The position numbers and the translations under genes are program-made. A stretch of DNA of 64,000 nt from Paraphoma chrysanthemicola (Eukaryota > Ascomycota > Dothideomycetes > Pleosporales > Phaeosphaeriaceae), in assembly GCA_020744225.1 (NCBI GenBank), contig JAGMWG010000008.1, positions 744,001 to 808,000 of the forward strand. Reading direction: 5' to 3'. Position 1 is the stretch's first letter, and each line of letters begins with the position of its first letter. The notes beneath the pieces are model-generated. The model worked only from the letters and a program-made list of their open reading frames with translations, was not told the origin of the DNA and did no database searches. Shown piece by piece: positions 44,117 to 55,647 of this stretch.

Positions 44117-45446
44117 CTACATGGGGCGGCGATTGAGCATGTTGAGCATGCTCGAGTCGGTCGAGCTGCGCGCGGGCCCGTTGTCGCTGACGAGATCGTT
44201 GATGCGCATGCTCGGCCGCGTGCCTGAAGCTTGGGAGGTAGCAGGCGGAGGGGGAGTACGTCCGTCGCTGCGTGGTGGAGGTGGCTGAAGAGGAGCGTTG
44301 TAGTAGGGTGCAGGAGCCGAGCCTGGGGTGGTAGGGGCTTGTGAATGTGGGGAGGAAGAGGTTCGACTTGGCTCATATCGGTACGCGCTCTGTGGAGACG
44401 CCTGGCGAGGCGGTTGCGCGGCGTAGTAAGGCTGGGCGCCTGGAGGTGGAGGATTCGGGTAAGAGCCATTTGGAGCTGCTGTTGACGCACCAGGAGTTAG
44501 AGGAGTTGGTTCTGGGTACGCATAATCCGGCCCAGTGCCTCGGTGAGGGGCATGTGAAGCTGCGCCAGGAGTTGGCGGTGGCAGAGTAGGAGTGTGAGGC
44601 TCGGGGTGAGGCCTCTTCCTGCCAACAAGCTGTTCACGGCCTGCCTCATCGTGTGCAGCACTGGGTGGACCAAATTCAGAGTGAGCTGGGTACGGACCTG
44701 CAGTTGGGCTGGGCAGATACTGCTGCTGCGGGCGTTGCTGCTGGTACGCCTCTGCGTGGCTCGCAGGCGGCAGCGGTTGGCCATACGCGCCGTACATGGG
44801 CGGAGGCTGCCCGACACCACGCCAGACTGTGTGAGCAGGAACAAACGCCTGAGTTTGTGCAGAGACGGGAGTGAAAATGCAGTCCTGGTTGAATCTCATG
44901 CAGTTGGAGCATCGGCCGTCCTCGGTCGCCTCGAAACCCGAGCATCGGATCTGCAAGAGGTGAGCGGGAGTTTTTTTGTAAGTATTGCACAACAATGGAC
45001 GTACCTTGCGGCGCCTGCAGTACCGACAGGCAATAGCAGTGCGCTGGCGCGGAGCTGGTGGCTGGTGATGCTGCTGGACATACTGCGGCGGCGGGGGAGG
45101 CTGACCGCGATATGGATCTTGGGGAGGAGGGCCCCGATTCCACTCGTTGGGCCCAGGGAGACGGTAGGGCTGCTGGTACTGCGGATGTTGGTGGGCAGCC
45201 ATGTCGGGGCGCGGCTCTTGCGGTGGTGGAGGTGGGAGGGAGGATCCCATCTGTGGTTGAGGTCAAATGTCAGCGGGTGCTCAACAGCTTACGGAAGACA
45301 TGTGCGGCGTGTGGCGGGCGTGAGCACGCATGACCAGGCAGACGTACATGTGCAGGCGGCGGATATGAGCCGTTGGCGGGCTGCTGTGAGGTGGGTGGTT
45401 GCCAATGGGTAGGAAGCTGTCCTTGGCCGCCCTGGTGAGGAAACAT
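44117..45446 (-). CDS. Zn(II)2Cys6 transcription factor, Pro/Gln-rich
   Basis: Three exons: 45446-45348, 45250-45005 and 44950-44117; all in phase 0, 392 residues. Fungal zinc-cluster factor. The first ~105 residues are rich in Pro, Gln, Gly, Tyr. The zinc cluster is split by intron 2: ACRYCRRRK from exon 2 and IRCSGFEATEDGRCSNCMRF from exon 3 give Cys108, 111, 118, 129, 132 and 139 (C-x2-C-x6-C-x10-C-x2-C-x6-C), the standard binuclear pattern. After it come TPVSAQTQAFVPAHTVW and a ~230-residue Pro/Ser/Thr/Ala chain. No fungal-specific middle domain is seen, so it is a short factor of unknown target. Intron 2 (45004-44951, 54 bases) is in frame and free of stops; retaining it would insert 18 residues inside the cluster. 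Confidence 0.85.
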
Positions 45447-48400
45447 GGTCGGGAGGGCAGAAGCGTGGTTGACGTCTGTCAGTGTGATAGTCTAATTAGG
45501 TCCGCCCGAAAACGTGGAGTTGTCACGCCGTCATCCAGGTGCAACACAGGCGGCGGGTCGCAAGAGTGGCAGAGGGCGCGGTGCGGGAGATGCTCAGTTG
45601 CGGGTGAGGTGTCACAAATACTGGCGGGCCGCAACGACGGCTGCAGGTCAGAGAGGGCAGTGCAAAGCGGGCGCGCTTCGGTGGCAGGCCTGGCAGATTG
45701 CGGGCGAGGGAGCGAGTGAGCGGCGCAGGACAGCGGGGGCACGCTCAGCAGCCGCGCAAGAGGGCACGATGGGCGGCGGCGAGGGTGGAGGGTGGAGGGA
45801 CGGGGAGAGCACGCAGACAGCGCAGCAGGCGGGTTGGGGTGGGTTGGAGGCGGTGGTGAGGAAGGGCTTCTCGAAGCGCGTGAGGAGGCCCGAAAGTGTG
45901 GAAGCGAAAAGGAGATTCAGCGGGATGGCCGTGGCCGCTATTACTACCCACCACGAGCGCCCGAACTTGCCCAAAACCATTCTCGCCGCTTTCACTGGCA
46001 GGGCGGCCATCCCTGCAAGCGCAAATGCAGCGACACCGAGCGGTCCGCCTTTTTTACCGCAGTAGTCACATTAGCGCGGTTGGCGGCTGGAGGCTGCGGC
46101 GTCGCGGCGTCTCAATAATCTGCTCCTCCAGCTCGCCTGCCCGCCCGTCCATGCACGCGCGCCGCAGCGGTGCTTGCTGCCAGCGTCGTCGAGTGCGCAC
46201 AGCGCTGGCCGAGTGCGACGCGACACCAGCACGCCCGCTGCGTGGCGGCCCACGCCGTCGCCAGTGCCCGCCGGGCAGCCCCTTTCAGTGCGGGCTGCGT
46301 GACTTGGTCCATATGTAAGCCAAGGGCAAGCTGGGGTCGTGGCCTCGCTGCATGAGCGGCCCGGACTCATCAGAGACGGGCGCATCCGTCTCGCGCTTGT
46401 GATCGCCAGCGAGGCCTTAATTACAGCGTCCACGCCCGCAATCACCTCGCCCGCTGCGTGCAGCCTCTCTTTCTTTGTGTGACCTGCACATGCACGGCGC
46501 CTGCCTGCCCGTCGCCCTCCAGCGCCGGCCCTGGTGTCGGCTGCGAGAGCGTCGACGCAAGGAGTGGGCCCATCTCGGGCTCACTGCACACCAATGGACG
46601 CGGCCCGCGCACTGCGCGCCGTCGCTCGCTGCACAGCGCACGACGAAGCGTGTGAACCACGGGTCGCATGCTGCCAACCGGTGAGCCCTGCTGCCCTCGT
46701 GGTCCTGAGAAACTTGGCCGAGGCTGCGATAGCCGTTCACAGCATGCGCCGCCCCTCTGCACTGGATCGCAGGGGACGCCTGCAGCTCTCATCTGTCGTA
46801 ATTTGAGATAGGGCTGGGCCGCTGCATTCGGTCATTTTACGACTTTTCCCTCCCCTGTCCTGGCCAACGTTTGCTGTTGGTGTGTGACCACGACCAGTGA
46901 CGCGACCGGCCCAAAGAGAAAAGCCCAGCCGCAGGGTGAGCACGCTCGCTGTACGACTCGAGCACTCTTCCGTCAGCGGGGCGCGCGCTGCAACGGAAAA
47001 ACGGGAGCCCATGTCGTGTGAAACCTTCCTTCGCTCACACCAGCACCACCACATGGCCTCCGCAAGCTGTGAATAATAGAGCCGATGCTGCCCCGCCAAG
47101 GGCTGGCGAAAAATTGCTGTTTTCTCCGTTGCTCAGCTGTGATTGCATCCCACTCGACGGGGGCTGCTTGCGGAGCACCCACCGCGTCGCCAAATCACCG
47201 TTCGAAATCTGACATCCACAATTCGGTAGATCGTTCATCGGCGACGGCTCGCGAACTGAGACCCATGGTGAGGGCCTTCTTCGCGTGCCTGATTCGCCGG
47301 CTCCACACCTGCCGCGCACCCAAGTAAAGAGCGGCGAACGTGTGCTCACTGCCGGTCATCCCGCTGGTGACGACAGTCGAGCTCGGAGAAGTGCGGATAC
47401 GCACCAAGGAGAAGGGCGAAGCAACCTTGCGCCGCTTGACACTGCTCAGCCTCGACAGCCCATTAGCTGTCTTCGAGTGGTTCTGTGGCGGTGACCACTC
47501 TTCGACGTCGCCGAGCAGAACACGACGGCTGTCCCTTGGTTAGACTATCGATAAAACGCCAAACTACTGTCCCTGTGGCTCTGCTCGGCCCGCCGAGACA
47601 CAATCTGGAGCACCATATCTTAGACCCAATAACTATATTCGCCCAATCACTGCCGTCGCTTGCCATTTCTTTTGTCCAAAATGCCTGCTTTTCCAGCTGA
47701 TCTTGTGCCTTGCATGTGAGTCCGTGAACCACGGGTAAATCCTCGTGTGCGCAAAAGAAAACCCTGCGTGGTCATCAGGTCACAGGACATGCTAGCACCG
47801 GTCAAAGCCGTCCTCACAATCTCTGCCTCTTCATCACACATCATGTTCGATTGCAGCGGGCTGACGTGTTGCGGCTAATCGCAAATAGCAGGCTACCGTT
47901 GTAGTTTAATTGTCTGCCACACGGCATGTTGACCGCCGAAGTAGTCACGAGGGCCCCAATAAATGAGCGTTGCTGCTGTGAGGGGTCCAAGAAGTCAGCC
48001 TGAAGGGAATGCGTTCCGGAGTGTCGCTGCTGCTGTGCATGCTCGCGAGGATGTCAGCAACGCTTCCTCGTACGCATCCCGAACTGCCGTAAGATGCTGC
48101 TCAGCAACGTGAGACGCACACCGGCTGCGTGGAGCAGATTGTGGGGTACTTCCTCAACGTCCAGGGTACGATCCTCAGCCGCCTGGGTTTAAGGCCCAAC
48201 CGGATGCTGCACCCGTCCACTCTCCGTTCACGGAATTGTGCCCACCCATTTGCTGCAGTTGCGTTTGTGGGATTACTGGAAGGCGCGGGGGAGATTCGTT
48301 GTGCGGTGTTCCAGGTGAAACAGAGACGGCCCGGGACGTAGAAGCCATCCGGCGTGGTTAGATTAACGAACCTCGTGTCACCATGGACTTTGACATTTCC

Positions 48401-49997
48401 GGGATGGTATGCAAGGCATCGATGAATTGCAGCTTCGTGAAACCGTCCGTAGCGAACTCACCATGTGTCGCTCAAGCGTGTTGTGTTCCATCAAATCTGC
48501 AGGTAAATTCATAAAGAGGTAGTGCTGCGGAATGATTTTCGTCACTGCGATTGTTGCAGAGTGCCAATCACTAATTCTTGAGGTAGGTGTGCGGTAGCAG
48601 TATTCGTCGTCTCGGAGGCCTGATTTTCTGGTCAAGTTCTGCACACCCTCAAAAGTCTGACATGCTTCCTCTAGCCCTGTGACGGCCACTGCATTGCAGG
48701 ACGCATCGTGTTGCGCTTGAGTGCAAATGGTAGGCGCGCCGCGCAACCGCAGTGGTTATCGCACACCATCCCGTCCTTGCAGGAGTAGGGCGTAAGGATC
48801 GCATTCATCGGCAAAAGCTTCTTTCACCCTCTCGCCCGTGGCGACGAAGCGTGCAAGTGTTGCGAGGCACGCTTAAGCGTGGTCGAGCGTAAGACCAAGT
48901 GTTGAGAGCTCCATCGTGTTGCTCTGCATTTAGCTCTGAATGAAGTTCGTGTGCGAGGATCAACACGCCGCCAAATTGCGGCACGGTGGATGAGCGTCTC
49001 GGGATAATCGGTGTGGTGCGAACCTTAGACACTGCCAGGCAGGGCACAGGACATGCATCATGGCAGGATACACCGCTGCACGCCTAGAAAGCAACGGCGT
49101 TGAGAACAGTCTCCTGCGCGATCCCGGCGTTGGGCGTCGACTTTCCCTTTTCGCCCAGTGGCCACCAGAATGATTCTTGCTCTTGCTGAATCGCAAAGTC
49201 GTGACGAGCGTCGCGCAATGCCACGTCCCGCCTCCCTGTTGGTGTGCATGACGCGGAACGGAGCGATGCAGCAACCAACCGCCATCGACCCAACGGGCTT
49301 GGGCAGACATCGACGAAGCCGTCGTTCTGCGACGCAGCTGGCTTCGAGCAGGCGCATTAGGCGGGGACCCATGCACTTCAACGAACGCGCCACGGCCCGT
49401 TGCGAGTATGTCACCGCAATGACAAGGGCTGCAAGAGGGCAGCTGATCGCAGGGACGTACCGTACAGGAAATGTAGGATGACACCCCTGTGCGATTGCTG
49501 CATTGTCATCGACGAAGCATCGTTTTGATGCAGTCATCTATGCCTGGACGAGAGAAATGAGGAGCGTCGGTAAGCGCAACGCCTTCATTTTGGAATGAGC
49601 CGTGTGCGTGACCGGAGGCCTTGTGCAGAGGCGGGCCGGCGCCTTTTCTTAGCAGCCGCTCTTTGGAACTGGGGCCAGGGTATCGGAAGGGGTAGACCTA
49701 AAAGGTTTAGTGCTGGCTGGAGATCGCGCATTAGCGTGAAGTGTCATGATTGGCGGCCATAAACGAGCATGACCGGCCCACTATGCACCCGTTAGCTCAA
49801 AAGTTGGCGTCTTGGTACGCAGCCGGTATCGATCATGTGATCTAAATGTATGCCTATTGGATGTTTAAGCGCCGGCGAAGCAAGGCGTCCCACACGTCTC
49901 CAGCCCTCCACCAATCCGACAACACTTTCATCGCTTTTCCTGGACGGAAGCGTCTTCCGATTCATCGACATCCGCGCCGCACAAAATGTGCCAACTA
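45447..49997. other. Gene-poor, GC-rich stretch
   Basis: About 4.55 kb with no supported gene. The part from 45.5 to 47.2 kb is very GC- and CpG-rich compared with the rest, so open frames are long on all strands by chance. The first kilobase is probably the promoter and leader of the zinc-cluster factor. I saw no tRNA, transposon or conserved-motif ORF. A long noncoding transcript is possible but unsupported. Confidence 0.45.
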
Positions 49998-52900
49998 TCA
50001 GTGCTGCCCATCTGCAGTAGCGTTTTCGGCGTGGTCATCGTCATCGCTCTCACCCGCATTCGCGTCCTCAGTCTCGTCGTCGTTTTCGTCCTCGCCGCTG
50101 GAGTCTGAGGGCTCCTCATCAGGCATGACCACACTGTTGAGATAGGTTATCTAAGCCGTGAAGTTAGCAATTCGCCTGTAAGAACCTTCTACTTTCGCAT
50201 GAACCGGCAAATTGCCCTGGTCATTGTCCGCGCAAGTGTCAGTGCCACCAGCCATCGGTGAACCAAGCGTGTCTGCTGCACTGCCAACACATTCAGCAGC
50301 AGGGAGCTCTGGCCCCTCGCGTGCGCCCGGACAAGGTTACCCCCTCACAAGCATTCTTCATCCGCACATATTTTCCGACGAGCCCCGTGATTGATCGTAT
50401 CCCGAGTATGAGAAGGAAAAGTAGGAAGTTTGTGCTTACAAAAGGAACCATGCAAGCTAAAAGTTCGTTGACTCGAGGCAAGCCACTTGGTCCAATGATT
50501 TCGTCGTCCTTCAATTTCGTGCCAATGGTGAAGTTGCGAAGCCTAAGCAACTCAATGTCTTTATGACTTTGGTCATAGCCCTGGCACGATACGTCAGCAA
50601 TCAATGGTCGGTCGAGGCGTGATGGATGCATGAGTATATGGGTATGACAAGTGGCGTGGTGCAAGTGCAGCGTTGCAGCGTTCGCACCACTGCGCAATAG
50701 AACAAAGAGGACCCAGCATCTCGTACCACACCACATGCGTGAAAAGTCCCTGTTACTCGGCGTAGCGAGATCACGAGATGTCATGGTCTGGAATGCACAC
50801 AAGCTGGAGTGCATTCCGCCACTTTGCGCAGGGAGCCAAAAGAAGCTTGTCTGCTCGCGCACGGCTGCGCTACAACATCGAGCACCGTGAAGCTGGTAGT
50901 CGTCGTTCAAACTTCATTGGAGTAGTCGCCGCGATTTGCTTCTGCACAAAGTGCCCCTGCTTAATTATGGACAGAAGACAGGGATCAAAGCGAACTCGTC
51001 CGGCTCAGTCTGAGCGTGTCTCTGCATGGACACGAGATTTCGCGCACATTCCAGTGTTCAGGTGGAGAAGTTGCATCGGTCATGAAATACTGATAACGAA
51101 GTAGCTCACTTACCTTCGGATGCCGCTTCAAAGCAGTCTCCTGATTCATTTTCAGGCTCGCGAAAGTCCGTACTGCTCTCTTTTCATTGTCAGGGATGCT
51201 GCCTAGGAATTCCTTACGGATACCAGCGTTAGTCAAGATCTTTTTAATCCTGTGTGGTTTGCGGTCAATGTCGCGTCGCAGCTTTGCAAGAGCGGAGGCT
51301 TCTGGCTGCCATAGACCACCACCTGTTAACGATCAGCGCTGTACAGATTCAAATGACAACAGCAAAGGAGTCAATTGCGTTGAGCTCAATTGGGCCGATC
51401 TCCCGTCCTGTCATTCCTTGGGGTTGTCTTGTTGAGGCGGGGTATGCCTGGCATCCAGATCGAAATAAGTCCGAGCAGTCCGACTTTCACTTAAGTGATT
51501 GAGAACGGGGTATTCTTGACTAGAGGAAAGCCTCTCTGATGTGCTACATTCGACTGTGTATTCGCTCCATTCGTTGTCCACGATGCCGTAGCCAGGACAG
51601 CTTAGCCACCGCAAAGTTCGATCAAGATGACTGCGGCGCAGATGTAGAAGTATCAACTGGAAGGCGCCCGAAGTCCAGCGCAATAAGGGATAAGAGTCAT
51701 AGGAGAGCATACAATGCACCGAGGTGCCCCTGGTCAACACTGGTTTTCCAATGCAGGGTCGTAAGGTCCCATGTAGAGAGCATGCTGGGCGCAGTTCTGT
51801 GTGGTGGCCAAGGATAAGGCCAGCGCATGTGTTGCAGGTTCGAGCAAATGCCACCCCGATAAAGGCAATACAGACACTATGGAACGCGATTTCGAGGTTG
51901 TTGTTGACCAAGGCGATGTTACAATCGTGTGGTCACTGACGCTTATACGTGTACATGGGCACTTCTGTCGTACACGAGTTCGAATTCGATCCAGGATTGT
52001 GTTTTTGCAAGGGGGATATCGGGAGCCAAGAACATCTGAGAAAGAGGGGCTTACCAACAAAGCTGCCACCATTGGGTTGGACTTGGACATAATAATGTGC
52101 ATATGGCCCTTTGCGTCCGGTTCGAGACCAGGCAGCCGAGAAGTAAGTCTTATACGGAGTGGGATCTTTAGAGAACCGTACGTCTGCTCTGGTTAGTCTT
52201 GCAACGACCTTGAGGCCAGAGCAACTCGCCTCGATATATGCGATAAATCTACATGCTTGGTCAGTATTTTGAGCCCGCAGAGAGATGGCGGCGAGACTGA
52301 CCACATCCTTGACCGGCAGCTCGGGAATCAACTCGTCAGCCTCGACAATCTTGTCGGATACCTTCTCGACGAACGTGGAGAAGTCTGCGAAAGCTGCTCG
52401 GTAGTCTGGGTCATGTACTAGTTTTCATTAGCTGAGCTAAGGACAGGAAGTGAGCGCGGAGATTTTCATTGCTCGCTATGCAATGCGTGCTTCAATGGTG
52501 GTGAAACAGGTTACGCCGAACATCTAGAGCATCGACTTACGTTTTAGCCACGAACGGTCGTTGTTCTTATGAAGATCCTGTAGAAATAACATCGTGTTTG
52601 GATGGATGGTCTCGTCTGTGTACGGCGTATTACCCGCTTCGCGAGCCTTGGGCTTCTTGATAATAAGCTGTGTGCCTGGAGCCAACTTCGCTCCCGGTTT
52701 CCAGAGCTCCTTCTCATCAACATGCTTCCTGTGAAGTGGAAGACTCTTCTTCGTTGACCGAGGGGTAGACTTCTTTGGTACGGTATCCTCCTCGCTTGTG
52801 ACTTCTTCGGGTGCTGATTCGGAGGAGGCGTCATCCTCGCTGGGCTCTTCGAAACCAGATGCTTCAGACGCGTCATCTTGATCGGTCTGAGCAGGGCTAT

Positions 52901-53063
52901 TCTTTGAAGTTTCTTCATCTTCCTCGGTGTCCGGTTCAGCATACGACTTCCTCGCAGTTGCCCTGGCTCTCTTGGACTGTCGGCTGGCCGCTTCTGGGGC
53001 TGGCCGTTTAGACGAGCTTCTGACAGCGGAGCCAGACGCGCTCTTTGTGTCCTTCCTAGCCAT
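49998..53063 (-). CDS. DUF2461 family protein with unusually long introns
   Basis: Seven exons: 53063-52541, 52417-52302, 52248-52230, 52183-52055, 51322-51114, 50580-50440 and 50150-49998; phases agree, 429 residues. The N-terminal ~130 residues are basic then acidic/Ser-rich (KRARATARK looks like a nuclear signal). The DUF2461 core follows: FLQDLHKNNDRSWLK, IPELPVKDVIYRIYRDVRF, SKDPTPYKTYFSAAW, YYVQVQPNGGSFVGGGLW, then KRHPKGYDQSHKDIELLRL and FTIGTKLKDDEI. The C-terminus is strongly acidic. Family function is unknown. Intron 3 (52229-52184) begins with GC, giving a GC-AG intron needed to keep YRDVRF intact; exon 3 has only 19 bases. Introns 4-6 are 732, 533 and 289 bases, far longer than others here. 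Confidence 0.85.
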
Positions 53064-53281
53064 ACTATCTATTGAAGGAGGCTTTAAGCCGTGGGTGAGT
53101 GAGGCGGATTACGCGACTTATGGTGGCAGTTGCATGGAAGGAAGTATGCGAAAGGTGCACGGGCCAGAAGCGCCGATGACGCACTCGCCGGCACGGAAAG
53201 CGCGATTTCTACTGCACGTACACGTCGCGCGATCACGAGTTCTTTTAAAGCCATCATCCCCGCCAATTCCACACACTGGCG
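53064..53281. promoter_or_regulatory. Divergent promoter, DUF2461 gene / TYW3
   Basis: 218 bases separate two opposed starts, so the promoters overlap. A CCAAT word occurs at 53,263-53,267 on the plus strand, unusually close to the TYW3 start, so its role as a CCAAT box is doubtful. Confidence 0.4.
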
Positions 53282-54262
53282 ATGACAAGCCGTTTCGAAA
53301 CTCGCAAACAAAGCATTTTGGCGCAGCTAGAAGCCCCAGATGGCGACTACCACGATCTGTCGCCAAAAGGCTCCGTGGATGAGCCGATTCGCGACCTGAT
53401 TAGCGAGATAAATTCTTTCTATGGCCTTGTGACAACCAGCAGCTGTTCTGGACGGATAAGTGTATTTCTGGAGGGCAGGAAAGCAAATACTGGCGATTCT
53501 TGCTCGGAAGAACAGACGGAGAGTCGTGCTGGACCTGGAGGAAAGGGCGGCGGAGGCGCGTGGTTGTACATTTCTCATGACCCTGTGAAGGGTACAGATG
53601 TGACTACAGCAAGCACTTACACGTCCCTGTTCGGCTTGCAAGATGCCGCATCTGAAGATGATAGATTGGCAAGCGTAAAAAGCCGCTACATCCACCTCAA
53701 ATTTGAACCTATGGTACACTTTCCAGCACACGTGCACAACATTCCAACGACTGATTGTGCTTAGATACTTCACATCCTTACGGCATCGATACAACATGCC
53801 CAGCGCGTCCTCACCGCAGCTTTAAGTGCCGGCTTTCGAGAAAGCGGTGCCGTAAGCTTAGGCGCATCGAAACTCACCGACCCCACGCCCATAGTTGCTG
53901 TCCGGTCGACCGGGTACTCATTCGACTCCATCGTTGGCCACCAAATCAGCACTGATCAGAATATCGCCCTTGTTGATGAGCATTACCTCAAGATCATGGT
54001 AGCCGTTGCCAACGACCGCTTCAGGATCAATGCTGAGCGCATAGCACGATTCCGCGCGGCGCTCACGGAGATATTCCAACCTACGCTTGATGGTGCGAAT
54101 TCTTTGAAGAAAAAGGACTGGGAGGATGCAGATGCGAGGCGCCAACGGAAACGAGAAGAGGGACTTGCCAGGCAGCAAGCGATGCAAGCTGAGGCAGCTG
54201 ATGGACCGGATCCGACGCACGATGATGAAATAGGTCTTAAGCTTGACAGCCAGGTCCAATGA
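53282..54262 (+). CDS. TYW3: tRNA wybutosine-synthesizing protein 3
   Basis: Two exons, 53282-53713 and 53765-54262, joined in phase 0 across a 51-base GTACAC..TTAG intron; 309 residues. Tyw3 is the SAM-dependent N4-methyltransferase of wybutosine formation at position 37 of tRNA(Phe). The N-terminus FETRKQSILAQLEAPDGDYHD and DLISEINSFYGLVTTSSCSG (with the SSCSGR family motif) are decisive. SRYIHLKFEPMILHILTASI forms across the splice junction. SAGFRESGAVSLG and IVAVRSTGYSFDSIVG are further conserved blocks. The C-terminal ~50 residues are a charged helix. A glycine-rich insert (GPGGKGGGG) lies before WLYISHDP, a common fungal variation. Confidence 0.93.
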
Positions 54263-55155
54263 TTGGACACGCTCAAAGTGAGGGACTTAATTCTCAGACG
54301 GCTCGTAACTTTACATGGACCTTCTACATGATCTTCAATTTAGTCTGCAAACCATAATTTACCAATCGCTTCCCGCCTGAGGACCATCGAGGCTCATAAT
54401 ACCATGCTCATGTAGCGTATCGCCGCTCTTATCGTATCAGTCCATGCATAAGACACTCACGATGGATACCATAGCAAGGACCAAGTGCGCTTCACCAAGA
54501 CATCGTACACCAATCCGCTTATCTTCGACTCTTGAATGTCAAGCTCACCATCCACATCACAGCCAGTGAATTTCAAAGAGAATTTTGCTCTTCGAACGCA
54601 AGCGGCCATCGATCTACTGTCCTAATCCCATTCGACTCGTTCTCACGATGCCCAGCACCGTACACTTCAAGTGGTCAATACAAGTAGACTTCGCCCTGCA
54701 CTCGCGAGAAACCTTTCGATTAGGATAATAATAAAGAGAACCACTAATGGCCTAGTCCAACATGCCTTGCTGATACTACGCAGAATTGAACTCAATCGAC
54801 CGCAAGCTAGATGAATTTGATCGTCTTCTAGCCCCTACTCTGGGTCATAAGGATGAGTCTACAATTTTCACCAAGCATATTGCGGTGTCCCAAACTCTAA
54901 GAGCTGGGAGATCCATACTGTCACCAACACGTGAGAATGAACACCGATACCCAATGCTCTGTCGCCAGTCTACCCCGAAACCACTCAACAATACATCGTA
55001 TTCTCCGACGCAGACGACGCCGTCCACTAACCTTCGCTCCGACTTTGCTCAGTCCGACTTTCCCAACGCGATTCCAATCCCAACGCCGTCCTCTCATTAT
55101 CCGAAATCTCCGCCTCGGTGCTACAAATCCAGTTCTTCGCCTTCATGGCCCACAT
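54263..55155. other. Convergent intergenic region
   Basis: 893 bases between the 3' end of TYW3 (plus) and that of the Cys-rich gene (minus). The plus-strand frame at 54786-55454 is antisense to the Cys-rich gene over much of its length and is not protein-like. No other gene is seen. Confidence 0.45.
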
Positions 55156-55632
55156 CTAAGCCCCATGCTTCACCCCGCAACACGCTGTACACCCACACCC
55201 TTCACAGCATCCGTCGGGATCAAAGCAACCATCACAGATATTCCAAAACCCACATGCCCATCCACAACACCTTACACACCCACATCCCTCACAACACCCA
55301 TCAGCGCCACAATGTCGGAATCCGATTCTGCAAAGACAGTCTCGAAAACCCCACATCTCGCAATACCCATCCGCATGCTCATGACCCGTCCCGTCTCCGA
55401 AACGTGCAGGTGACTTGTAACAACATCCCTCTGGTGCTTCCCAGCACGGTGTGAGCGTGATATGCCAGACGAACTTTTGCCAGGGTGTAAATTTCTCGAG
55501 CTGCTTTTGGCGCTCACGGGCCACGAACTTAGATGCGTCGCGCTCTTGGCTCTGTGTTGCGCCGGCGCGCATTGTGTCGATGGCGTGTTGGAGCTGAGGG
55601 GTGATTTCGGCGTGGGGATCGGGCGGGGCCAT
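55156..55632 (-). CDS. Cysteine-rich protein with repeated CCEGCGC module
   Basis: Single exon, 158 residues from the ATG at 55630-55632 (G at -3 and +4). The first ~60 residues are an ordinary charged helix-forming stretch (AITPQLQ-type start, then RERQKQLEKFTPWQKFVWHI). The last ~97 residues contain 22 cysteines. The unit GCCEGCGCVRCCG recurs as GCCEGCGCTACCG about 26 residues later, so this half arose by internal duplication. No secretion signal is seen. It might bind metal or form a lipid-anchored Cys-rich tail; no family is recognised. Only 15 bases separate its start from the TAG of the gene upstream on the same strand, and the two are in the same frame, so it could instead be the C-terminal part of that protein. 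Confidence 0.6.
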   Translation of the reverse strand: MAPPDPHAEITPQLQHAIDTMRAGATQSQERDASKFVARERQKQLEKFTPWQKFVWHITLTPCWEAPEGCCYKSPARFGDGTGHEHADGYCEMWGFRDCLCRIGFRHCGADGCCEGCGCVRCCGWACGFWNICDGCFDPDGCCEGCGCTACCGVKHGA

Positions 55633-55647
55633 TACTATTGGAGGCTG

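Noticed and set aside
49058..49537. Overlapping open frames of 107-174 codons on both strands near 49 kb
   Set aside because: All have random composition; none has a motif, and frames on the two strands compete equally.
52110..52140. GGTTCGAGACC word resembling a tRNA B box
   Set aside because: No matching acceptor stem or A box; it lies in exon 4 of the DUF2461 gene. Similar words at 23,649, 29,988 and 51,847 also fail.
54786..55454. 222-codon plus-strand frame, Ser/Thr/His-rich
   Set aside because: Much of it is the complement of the Cys-rich gene; no motif and poor start.
55156..55632. Calling the Cys-rich protein a secreted effector
   Set aside because: There is no N-terminal signal peptide and the cysteines are in CC-x-x-C clusters unlike disulfide-rich secreted proteins.
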